From the NCBI GenBank assembly GCA_004335735.1, contig QAXK01000720.1, forward strand, positions 1 through 64,000: a stretch of 64,000 bases of DNA. The letters run 5' to 3'. The notes under the pieces were generated by a model, which worked only from the letters and a program-made list of their open reading frames with translations, made no database searches and was not told the DNA's origin. A program made the position numbers and the translations under genes. Shown in pieces: positions 1 to 10,032 of the stretch. The first letter of the stretch is position 1. Every line of letters begins with the position of its first letter. The DNA comes from Chlorella sp. KRBP (Eukaryota > Chlorophyta > Trebouxiophyceae > Chlorellales > Chlorellaceae).

Positions 1-210
1 CAGCCATGCATGCTGCAGCAGGCTGTGCCGCAGCACTGTGTGCATGCTTCTCAACCCTAGCCTATGGTACATTGTGTTTGAGACCAGTGCCCACACATTG
101 GGACGAAACAGCCACAGAACAGTACCATCAGTTGTATTTTGACAACCACCCCTACCCCTTCAGACTGCTGGACCTGCTGCTGCTGCAAGCACTGATGCCT
201 CTGGGTAGAG
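1..210. other. Region downstream of the topoisomerase gene, nothing assigned
   Basis: This stretch lies 3' of the minus-strand topoisomerase stop codon. It holds CTG/CAG triplet runs but no coding segment I recognise. I saw no TTACA on the plus strand (a minus-strand TGTAA signal), so the transcript may end outside the window. Confidence 0.4.
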
Positions 211-1384
211 CTACACATCCGCCACAGCTGCTGCTGCTGCTGCTGCTGCTGGTCCTGGTGCCGCTGCACCTGGTGAGTCTGGTGCTGGTGATAACACAGG
301 CATGGCTGCTGCTGCAGCCACTGGGTCTGCTGCAGCTTCTGTCAGGGACTGCTGCACAGCCTGCCGCATCGAGCGCCGCTGCGGCAACACAGCACCACTC
401 GTTGCCACACCCCCTCCTGCTGCTGCTGCTGCAGGGTGCCGGCGTTGTGTGCGCTGCCGCTTGGTGGGCCTTGGAAGATCTCCCCCAGGCTGACTGTCAG
501 CAGCACCAAGCAACTCTGCTTCAACTGCTGCAGCTGCCGCTGCCGCCTCGGCAGCTGCTGCTCGCCCTGCGTGACCTGCAGCCGGCTCAGTGCTGCCAGG
601 CTCAGCAGCAGCAGCAGCAGCCTTGGCAGCAGCTGCCACCGCTGCTGTTGCTGCTGGTGGCGCCTTGAGGGCCCCTTTCCCCTTCTTCTTCTCACTCTCG
701 CCCTCACTTTCCAGCTCACTCATCAGCTCCGAGTCACTCTCACTCGTCTCACTCAACTCGTACTGCGCACCGCGCTGCTGCCGCTTCCTACCCTTGCCTG
801 CTGCTGCTGCTGCCCTCCTGACACCTTTGGACTGTGTGAGAGTCTTGGACAAGTGCTGGGCCTTCTGCTGCAGCTGGGGGATGTGAACGGCCTCCATCTG
901 CTGCTGCTGCTGCTGTTCCTGCTGCTGCCACTGCAGGAAGAGCCCATAAAAGTCTGGGCTTGGGAACAGCTTCACAAACAGCAGCCCCAGCTCGAGCAAG
1001 GCACGTCCCGCCTCCAGGCGAGGCAGTTTCCTTGCAGCAGCCTGCCGCTCACTCTTTCTCACACCCTCAGACTGGGCCACGGTCCGGGCCAGGCCCACCT
1101 GGCGGTCCATGTCCTGGTGGGTGGACCTTGCCCAGGCCTCAAACCGGCCCAGAAGTTCATTGCGGACTGGGTCCTGGGGCAGCGGGAGTGGAAACTTCAA
1201 CACGGCGGGGGGCTGGTCAGGTAACGGGGGCCTGGACCCCTCTGAACCCAACGGCTGCTCTTGTTGTGTTAAGGGCACAACCTGCTGCTGCTGCTGCTGC
1301 TGCTGAGTCTCGTCCAAATGCACCCCCATGTTTGCTGCCAGCTGCAGCAAGTCCTCACCAACACCAACGCCGCTGCTGCTGGGT

Positions 1385-1423
<39 letters not shown>

Positions 1424-1628
1424 GCAGCGCCTGCCTCCTGCCGACGCCCATGCAGCAGCTTGTGTGCGAAAGCCTGCTCAACAGCAGCAGGAGCAGCACC
1501 AGCAGCGGCAGCGCGCTGCGCCAAGCTGTCTTTGCTCCTGCTGGGGCGAGGCAGGGGCTTGCAGGCTGTATCTCTGTGTGGCACACGGGGGAGGGGAGGC
1601 AGGGGGCTCGGACCGGCTGGCCCAGCCT

Positions 1629-1662
<34 letters not shown>

Positions 1663-2034
1663 CCCTGATGCTTCTGCCGCTGCCTCCTGTTGCTGCCTGC
1701 TGCGCTGCTGTTGCTGCTGTCGTGCCTGCTGCTGGCCTGTGGACACCTGTGGTATTGCACCAGACATGGCCGAAGCTGCTGCTGCTGCTGCTGCCCGGGC
1801 CCCGCCTGCTGCAGCCGCCGGCGGCTGCTGGTACAGAGCGGCGGCTAGGTGTGACACCCGTTGCCGCCATGCGTCCCGCTCCTTGTACCGCTGTGCAAGC
1901 CATGCCATGAACGCGGCAAAGACAGAGGGTGGGGGCAGCTGGGGGGCATCTGGGATGGACACATAGATGCGGGTCATGGCTGTGTCGGTGTCTGGGTTCC
2001 GGGCGTACTGCGGCCAGCGGCAGCGGTACATGTC
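211..2034 (-). other. 607-residue C-terminal extension exon of topoisomerase IA
   Basis: Single large last exon, opened by a CAG acceptor in phase 0 directly after the exon ending GPYGLYIQL. It starts with a more conserved-looking block (DMYRCRWPQYARNPDTD, then IYVSIPDAP and FAAFMAWLAQRYKERDAWR). Ala/Gln-rich filler follows, then a second complex block (RNELLGRFEAWARSTHQDMD to FVKLFPSPDFYGLFLQW), then an acidic Ser/Glu patch and poly-Ala. Plant and bacterial TopA proteins normally continue with Lys-rich repeats or more zinc ribbons here, and neither is visible. It could be a fused domain or, less likely, an exon of another gene. I assign no function. Confidence 0.6.
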
Positions 2035-5000
2035 CTGCAGGACAAATGCGGTACGGGCAGGCAGTACATGCAGTCAGTACAGGACGGGCAGGACAAAAGG
2101 GCGAACGGGTGCTGCACACCATGCAAGTGGCTGCGTTGGTGCAGGACTGCTATTGTTCAGTGTACGCTATTGCCTGTTTTTGCCTGTTTTTGACCAGGCC
2201 TTGATCCTTGTCGCATGTCGCATGTCGCATTGTGCTGTACTGAACCATGCTGACTGTTGAATGCTGCACGAATAATTACTTTGCTGTACTGTACAGCACT
2301 GTACTGTACTGCGCTGTACTATACTGTACCGTACCCCACACACTCACCAGCTGTATATACAGCCCGTACGGCCCTCTCTTCAGCATGACAGGCAGCCCGG
2401 AGTCCGGCTGGTGGCCCAGCAGCTTGGAGGCCCCCAGCAGCATCGAGGAGCCCCCTGCTGCTGCTGCTGCTGCTGCTGCGATACCCTCCTCCTCATCTGA
2501 AAGGCTGGCAGCCTCTGCAAGGTCAGGCCACAGGGGGCGGCCAAACATGCAGCCGCTCTTCTCATAGTTGCTGCGGGGTGACAGGCAGCAGGTGCGACAG
2601 ACAGTACAGGCATCGAAAGCAGGCCCACATGGGGCCACAGTCTGACTTTGACTTGAAGAAGTTGCTGCAAGGTGACAGGCAGCAGGAGTGGCATCGTGTG
2701 CATCATGCACTGTGACAGGACAGACATCGGACACAGCTATGGTTCACAATCTGATTCACAATCTGATTCACAGTCTGATCATGGGCAAGTGCATGGGCGT
2801 GTTCGGGCATCTGTTCACGACAGTTGTGGTCAACATGGAGCAATGCTTGCCGCATCACATCTGCAACAACAGCAGCAGCAGCAGTTGCATAACACACGGA
2901 CCCTGTTGTAGGGGCGTGCGGCCTGGAAAAATGATGAGATATTCAAACAGATATTTCTTATGCGTGTTTGATGGGCAGCAGGGGCCCTCACCTGCACCCT
3001 ATGAAGCCACCCGTAGCTCTACTGGGCTTCAGGACCAACTGGCCCCCACACACAGGGCACACGTGTGGGTCACGTGCTGATGACGCCTGCTGCTGCTGCT
3101 GCACGTCCCCTGCAGCCGCGGCCGCTGCTGCAGCATCTCCTGCATCGCCTGCTGCTGCAGGTGGCAGTGACGGTGGCATGAATATAAGGTGGTCCAACCG
3201 CTGCTCGAGTTGCCGGAACACCTGCGGGGTGCAGCAAGGAGGGCGAGCGGATGCACTCACTAATCGCTGGTGCTGACAGGGATCAACTGTTCAGGTGGGA
3301 AGCATGGCTGCAATGCAGAACTATGTCAAGAGGAGGACCTTGGAAGGTGCCAGCACCAATGCAGAGCTGAATTGGGGTAACTGGTTGGTCAACAGAGCCT
3401 GACAAGTGTAGACCCATAATGTGACTGACAGCACACAGCATGCAGTTGCTTTACGATGCTGGCATTGCATGTGGCATGTGGTCGACTCACCTCGCTCACG
3501 CTGACGGCTTGTGCAGCAGTCATAGAGTGCTCCAGGGGCCCCCAGAAGTCTCTCATCAAAGCCTTCCAAGCCAATGCACCAGCTGCAGCACACCACAGCC
3601 CGACACAGCAGGGCGTGAGAGGATGCAGCAGGGCGCGGGACAGAGCAGTACACAACAGCCCGACACAGCAGGGCAACGCACAGCAGAGCGGCATCCAGGT
3701 ACGGTGGGGGTGAGGCAGGGCAGCACGAAGCGGATGTCACATCGTTTGCATGCATGGCATTTGGCAACAGCATGCTTCTGTCCCATAAATTCACACACAC
3801 ACTGAAGCCTGACAACATGCAGCAACTGGAGACTAGCAATCTGCAATAATGTAAGGAGATCACGATCATGAACGGGTGAGTGGTCCTTACCAGACACCTC
3901 ATCCAGCTGCTCCTCCACTTTTGCAGTGAAGTTCACGTCCACATACTCTGTGAAGTGGAGTGTGAGGTAGGCCGTCAGCAGCCGGCCCAGTGGGGTGGGC
4001 ACCAGGGTACGGCCAGACTTGATGACATAACCTCGGTCCTGTCAGTAGGCAAGACACAAGCACGGCAGGGCAACAGCACAACACCGAAGCTCGTTGAGAG
4101 GTTTACAAGTGCATGTATTGACAGCCAGATGCACAACAGGGCGCCAGTAATGATTTATAAGCTTGTCGAGAGGGCCGTCATGGAACCTGATGAGCTGTTA
4201 GTGAGGTCTCCAGCAACGCCTGTTGCAACAATCACCAGCACGTGTTGGCAGGGCAGCAGGACCATACACACTGGCATACCAATATGTAAGTTGCACAATA
4301 TAAACAACACGGAAGCTATACTCCGAGTACTCAGAGTCTGACACTTACCAGCAGCTTGCGAATGATGGGTGCATATGTAGAGGGCCGGCCCACCCCAGCC
4401 TCCTCTAATGTCTTTACCATGCTAGCCTCTGTGTATCGTGGTGGCGGTTTAGTGAAATGCTGCCACGGGTAAACCCCAGCCAGCAGCACCTGCTGCCCCT
4501 CCTGCAGCTGCTGCAGCAGCCGGCTCAGCACCGCTTTGTCGCCAACTGTCATGACGTCATCTGCATCGTCTGTGCCAGCTGCTGCGTCAGCTGCGTCTTG
4601 CTGCTCCTCCTCCTCTGCTGCTGCTGCAGCTTCTGGCCCTGCTGCTGCTGCAACCTTGGACCAATCAGCCCATACAGCCTGCCAGCCAGGGAATACGAGG
4701 GTGCTGCCAGAGCAGCGCAGCAGCAAGCTCCCGCAAGGACTCACAAACTCAACAGACACCTGCAGGGACGCAAGTGGCAGTCCAGAACAACGCAGTCCTG
4801 CGTCAGCACTTGGACAACCTGCGGCACTCACACGTGCAATGCGAGTGCCGCAGGCGTGCCGCAGCTGGCAAAGCAAGGAATGTTTGCCAGTACAGATGCC
4901 AGCAAAGGAACATGCACTGTATCTGCCAGCACTAACGCCAGAAAAGGATGAACACAGCATGACGAGTCTGGGCCTCACAACTGCAATCTATGCCTGCACA

Positions 5001-8000
5001 AGGGCTAGGGAGACAATAGCGTGTCAGGGCGTAAGCTGCTGGCAAAGCCAGGCTAGCCTGCACACACCTGCTGCAGCTCAGCAGCCTCCATCTGACTGGC
5101 CATTGCCCGACGCCACACCAGTGAGTACAGGTTGGCCTGCATGCACATGCACAGCAGCAATAGCAGCACACAAACAGCAGCAGCAAACAAACGGCAGTAG
5201 CAAACAAACAGCAACAACATGTTCACCTCCTTTCATAGTGACTCCACTGACGCGCACGTGATTAGCAAAGTGGGGTTGACAGTGTCATAAGTGAAAAAAA
5301 GAACTGGGGTATGTGTGCTCAGGTGCACAGCCTGAAGGCCAAGAGGCAGCACAGCACTGTGCCAGTTGCGCTGTGACAGCGCACCTGGCACAGTGTTGCA
5401 GCAACACAAGTTAGCCGACAGCGTGCAGCACAAATGCAACGCAGCGCTAACAAAGCCCCAACACAGCACAGCACAACATGCAGCATGGCAGTAGATACGG
5501 CACAGCATATCATACAGCACGACACAGCACAGCGCGGCATGCCATGCAGGCACCCCTTGTGCGTACCTGGTCTGCTGTGAGGCCCTGGATGTCACCAGGC
5601 CTCAGGGAGGGGTCAGTGGGGCGGATGGCCTCGTGGGCTTCCTGCAGCCACCAACAGCACAGCACACCACAGCACAGCAGGGTTATGCAGCGGCACCATA
5701 CACCTCAGCACAACACAGGAGGGTTATGCAGCGACACAACACACCGCAGCACAGCACGACACAGAGGTATGCAGTGTGTATATGTGCACAAAACCCTGAA
5801 TCCTGCAGTGGCTTGGTCGCCCTGAACCCAGCACCCAGGCTCATCCCACACCTGTGCATTCTTGACCCTGAACCCTGCAGTAACCTGGTTGCCCTAAACC
5901 CAGCACCCAGGCTCATCCCACACCTGTGCATTCTTGGCCTTGCTCTTGTAGACGTGGGGGCCGCCAGCAGGCAGGTGGCCGGGTCCATACATGCTGCTGA
6001 TGGTGCTGACCAGGGACTCCACTGCCTCAGACGACAGCGACACCCCGTCTGTGCGCATGTATGTGATGAGGCCCTCTCCTGCATCAGCACAGACAAATAT
6101 ATGTGGGGAACCAGGTCTGCATGCTGGGCATGTTGTTGGTGACACCAGAATGCAGAGATGCTGCTACATATCCTCCACCTGTGGTTGCGCCGTCGTACGG
6201 CTGCTGCCACTGCTGCATGGTCTTCCTGGCAATAACATCACAGGTGCAGCAGTATCAGCTGCTACTGCTGCTGCCAAGGCCCCTCACCTGTGTTTGCGCC
6301 CTCGTACAGCTGCTGCGCGACCTGCATGGTCTTGCTGGCACTAAACCCCAGCCTCCTAGCAGCCTCCTGCTGCAGGGTCGACGTCACCAGGGGAGGCGGG
6401 GGGCTGCGCCGCAGAGGCTTCTTCAACATACTCCTCACCGTGTACCACACGGGCGCCTGCGACGGCTGCGGCGGCTGGTGTGACGGCTGCTGCTGCTGCG
6501 GCTGCTGCTGCCACAGTCTATGCACCAGCTCGTACGCCTGCTGCTGCGTCTGCACACCCATCTTGGCGAGCCTCTGGCCGTCTACCTCCACCAGCTGAGC
6601 AGGCAGTGCCACAGAACCAGGGCCTCCACTGCTGCTGCTGCTGCTGGCACTGCTGCCTGTACTGCTGCTAGCACTGCTGCTGCTGCTTGGTGTGAAGTCG
6701 GCCTGGAGCGTCCAGTACTCATCAGGCTTGAAGAGCTGCACAGCATCCTCCCGCTCACACACCAACCGCAGGGCCACAGACTGCACACGGCCTGCAATTA
6801 ACACACAACAACACACGCCGCTCAACGACATATACACACGTGCTTCGTGCCAACATGGCTGCCACACAGCCTTGCTTGCCTGCAGCTGCCAGCGAGGCAA
6901 CGGCAGATGCAGGGCCACGCAGGGTCTGCACGATTGCCTAGCAGGCAGCCCAATCAGCCCACCTTTCAATGCAGCAAGCCCCTGCCACAATGCCCTGGTG
7001 GACGACACTAAACCCCACTCACCTGCCGACACCAAACCCCACCCACCTGCTGACACTAAACCCCACTCACTGAGTGGCGCCTGCTGACACTGAACCCTGC
7101 CCACCTGCTGGCACTAAACCCCACTCACCTGCTGACCGTGCTGCTGGGCCCAGCCTCCTCCAGAGCAGTGGGCTGAGGTTGAAGCCAAGCAGGTAGTCCA
7201 GCACGCGGCGACCCAGGTATGCATTCACCAGGTCGTCTGACACCTGTAGCCCAACCGACATGGGTATATTTGGGTTTAGGGTGAGCAGAGGACAGTGCCA
7301 TGTGGGGTTCAGGCAAGGCAGGGGGCGGTGTCATAGGACTGGACCTAAGGGGTAGCTACCTATAGGCAGGCAGCGGCAGCATCGAATCTGTATGTGTGGC
7401 ATGCTGGCAAAGCAAGTAAGGCTGTGGGCATACAGGATAGCGCCTCGAGCAACTCATGACACTGCTAGAGGTTTAAGCACAAGCAGAAGCAGCAGCGTGG
7501 TTGACATACATCTGCAGCAGCGGGTGTCCCACCTGTCTTGGGTGCTGCAGTGCTTCCTTGACGGCCTTTTGTGTGACCTCGCTGAACGTCACACGTTGGA
7601 GGTTCTGGCCAGGGCGCAGCACACCACGCCTCTGCAGCCACACAGCGCGAGTTCGTGTTTTTTGACAGACACAGGCGCAAGCACAGGCACAGCATGAACA
7701 CAGACACAGGCACAAGCACAGAAACACACACAGGCACAGGCACAGAACCAGACATGGACCCAAGCACAGACATATGAGCGAACACTGGCACAGACCCTGG
7801 AACAGAGACAACATGAGCAAGAGCTCTGACGTGCACAGAGCCAACACAATCACACAAACTGGACGCAAGGCAATTACACACGCTATCCGACACATCTGAC
7901 GCCAAAGAGACCCAATCAGTAAATGGATGTTGCATAGAGACATCGCCCTTTTGGGGAGCCAACAAGAGGCTCATTTGGCAGTCAGCTCACCTGCAGCTCC

Positions 8001-9536
8001 TGTGTGATGTGCCAAGAGATGGCCTCTCCCTCCCTGTCAGGGTCGGTGGCAAGCAGCACTGTGCCACAGCCCCGGGCAGCAGCAGCAATGTCCTTCAGGC
8101 GGGCCTCACCTTTTGGGGAGGGCAGGGGTGGTGCAAGCAAGGGGGTGGGGGCAGAAGAACAGAAAAACAAGACTCGAGTCCGTGGCAAGCAGGAATCAGC
8201 CACAACCCCAGCAGCAATGTCCCTCCGGGGGGGCTTCACCTTGAACTAGGCTTGCACCAAGACAGCTGCCAGGTGCCACCTGCTGCTGCAATACTAGCAA
8301 CCTGCACCCCAAAGCTCTCAATTGCCTGCTGCGCGCAATAGTGTGGCAAGCCTTCCAAAGCTTGCCACGTGCCCCATGAACCGTACCTGCTGCTCCTGTC
8401 ATGGCCCATGCCAGTCTGAAGTCATCCGCAGGGTTGACTGCACCCGGCTTGTTCAGCAGGTCCCTCACATGGCCGTATGATGCGAGGACCTGCAGGAAAC
8501 ACACACATGCAGACAGGCATGTGTGTCATGCCACACACCAAGGTGTGTGGTGTGACACCGGAAACACCAGCTGCATAGCAGTTGGCCTGCCTGCTATCCC
8601 CAGTTGCATAGCAGTTGGCCTGCCTGCTATCCCCAGTTGCTCTCTGCTGCTCCAAGCTGTGCAGCTGCCTAAGCATCCCATTTTTGCCTGCTGCTGCTGC
8701 TGCTGCTGCTGCACACTCCTTGAAGGGCGGCAAGCACCGCTGGGCTCCAACGGTATCTCAAGTGTTGTGTGTGCCTGTCTGTCTCTCGGCGGCCTGAACT
8801 CGCAGAAACTGATGCCCAAGTTGTGCGCAGCAGCTGCACCTGCTTTTCAGAACAAGTGCCTGGCAGTTGACTGAGCTGAAGTCAGCTGTGAAGTGCCCAA
8901 GACTCTCCTGACGCAAGACGTCTATCAGGGCCTATAGATTAGGTATGGTGTCACTGCTGCGGAAAAGTGTCTGAGTGACTCTGGCCTGCATGAGTTTCGA
9001 GCTGCCTCTGCACCTACTTCATACTGGTCGCCAAGGAACTTCTGGATTTTCGTTGCCTTCGTCGGGGACTCGACAATCATGAGGCTTTTCCCGCCAGAAC
9101 GTCCGGATGCCACTCCTGCTGCCGCTTCTGCAGACCTGGGAGCAGCTGAGGGTGTGCCTTTGCCGGCAGTCCTGCTGCTATTGCTGCTGCGTCTGCGTGT
9201 GCCATCCTGTGTGGCAACTGCAGCTGCAACCTGCAGGTGCTGTCTGCTACCTAGCTGGCTGATAGTATGGGGTCGAACGCTTCCTCTGAGTAGACTACCG
9301 AGGCGGCTTCCACACGTCTGCACGCAACAGACATGCGGCAGAAGGGATGCATGAACACCACCAGCAGCAGCAGCAGCAGCAGCAGCAAGAAGAGCAGCAG
9401 CTTGCCCAGTGCCACATGTTCCGTGGCGCTCTCAGAAAGCTATGTCATCTATAAGAGCTAAACTTACCACATGGTGCATGGGCTCTGCACACAGGCCTGC
9501 TCTGTTGCGGGATTGCAAGCACTGCTGTTGTGGCAT
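211..9536 (-). CDS. Organellar-type DNA topoisomerase IA with long C-terminal extension
   Basis: Bacterial-type topoisomerase I, which relaxes supercoils by single-strand passage; in plants it serves plastids or mitochondria. Exons (high to low): 9536-9468, 9317-9018, 8489-8387, 8109-7991, 7631-7533, 7243-7129, 6791-6288, 6078-5924, 5641-5567, 5136-5068, 4759-4349, 4038-3891, 3582-3491, 3221-2992, 2570-2348, 2034-211; all phases close, giving about 1511 residues. Visible motifs are the Toprim start MIVESPTKA, the metal-site segment TDPDREGEAISWH, SAGRVQSVALRL, the active-site segment GLITYMRTDG (Tyr about 443), HEAIRPTD, GVGRPSTYAPII and a four-Cys zinc ribbon (CPVC...GC...SGC). The basic, Ser/Arg-rich N-terminus suggests an organelle transit peptide. 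The first exon is inferred from an ATG plus a phase-0 GTAAGT donor. The last exon (residues about 905-1511) is low in complexity and not a known TopA C-terminus. Confidence 0.88.
2752..2790. repeat. Short tandem repeat in a topoisomerase intron
   Basis: About three copies of a 12-14 bp unit (cacaatctgatt) lie in the intron between the zinc-ribbon exon and the next exon of the minus-strand topoisomerase gene. Confidence 0.7.
5793..5936. repeat. 72-bp tandem duplication carrying a copied 5' splice site
   Basis: Two 72-bp units, 5793-5864 and 5865-5936, are nearly identical. On the minus strand each contains the end of the active-site Tyr exon plus its donor (AATGCACAG then GTGTGGGATG). The real donor is at 5924/5923 and the copy at 5852/5851. 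Using the copy would add 72 nt but meets an in-frame TAG. Confidence 0.85.
7005..7134. repeat. 24-bp minisatellite anchored on a topoisomerase splice donor
   Basis: Five units, four of 24 bp and one enlarged to 34 bp, with consensus on the plus strand acactaaaccccactcacct plus gctg. Read on the minus strand, each unit carries CAGCAG followed by a GTGAGTGGGG-like donor. The unit at 7111-7134 holds the real donor (exon end 7129). Confidence 0.85.
7660..7805. repeat. Hexanucleotide-like CACAGG/CACAAG repeat in a topoisomerase intron
   Basis: Degenerate runs of cacagg, cacaag and cacaga fill the 5' part of the intron between the exons at 8109-7991 and 7631-7533. This is a simple-sequence tract with no coding content that I can support. 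Confidence 0.7.
8568..8640. repeat. 33-bp direct duplication in a topoisomerase intron
   Basis: Two head-to-tail copies of a 33-bp unit (starting ccagttgcatagcagttggc) lie in the intron between the exons at 9317-9018 and 8489-8387. Confidence 0.8.
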
Positions 9537-10032
9537 CAGTCCGTTGTAACAACATGAACCGGACGCCCGAAACGCAGTTCTGTCACCTTGAAACACATAA
9601 CAGGTTGCGGTGTACAAGGACTCTCAGCAGACTGTTGAGTATGCTCGTCAGGCAGCCGTGGCAAACATTGGACACCGTTGTGAACGGTCATTGACCGCGC
9701 ACACATGTCGCACTGAGGCTGTGCCCGCCCGCTAGGTCGGTGTGCTAGTAAGTAGGCAGTTCATTGGCGCTGGAATGAGAGTGGCCGCTGCTGGAATGAG
9801 AGAGTGGCCGAAGAGTGACAGCCCTGCAATGGCTGCTTGCAAACAACTGGTGTGCACCTGCGGTGACCATCGCAATGGTGCCTAGTATGGAAAAGGAATG
9901 AGTCATGCTCAACAGTGCCATATGTTACAGCAATTTCGGCTGTAACACATGTGTCCCAAATGAGTTGCCAGCTGATGAAGTATGCGCAACTGCCCCACTT
10001 AGACAGACAGTTGCCAGCTGTCACGACACGCG
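9537..10032. other. Spacer between topoisomerase start and reductase stop
   Basis: This holds the presumed topoisomerase promoter and 5' leader and the 3' end of the reductase transcript (both genes minus strand). A short imperfect direct repeat (gctggaatgagagtggcc type) lies near 9768-9815. No coding segment was recognised. Confidence 0.5.
9925..9929 (-). terminator. Candidate TGTAA poly(A) signal of the reductase gene
   Basis: The plus strand reads TTACA, so the minus transcript carries TGTAA about 105 nt after the reductase stop codon. TGTAA is the usual poly(A) signal of chlamydomonadalean algae. Confidence 0.6.

Noticed and set aside
960..1910. 316-codon plus-strand open frame (and overlapping plus frames at 436-1224 and 1328-1966)
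   Set aside because: They are antisense shadows of the GC-rich, triplet-repeat last exon of the topoisomerase gene and show no domain.
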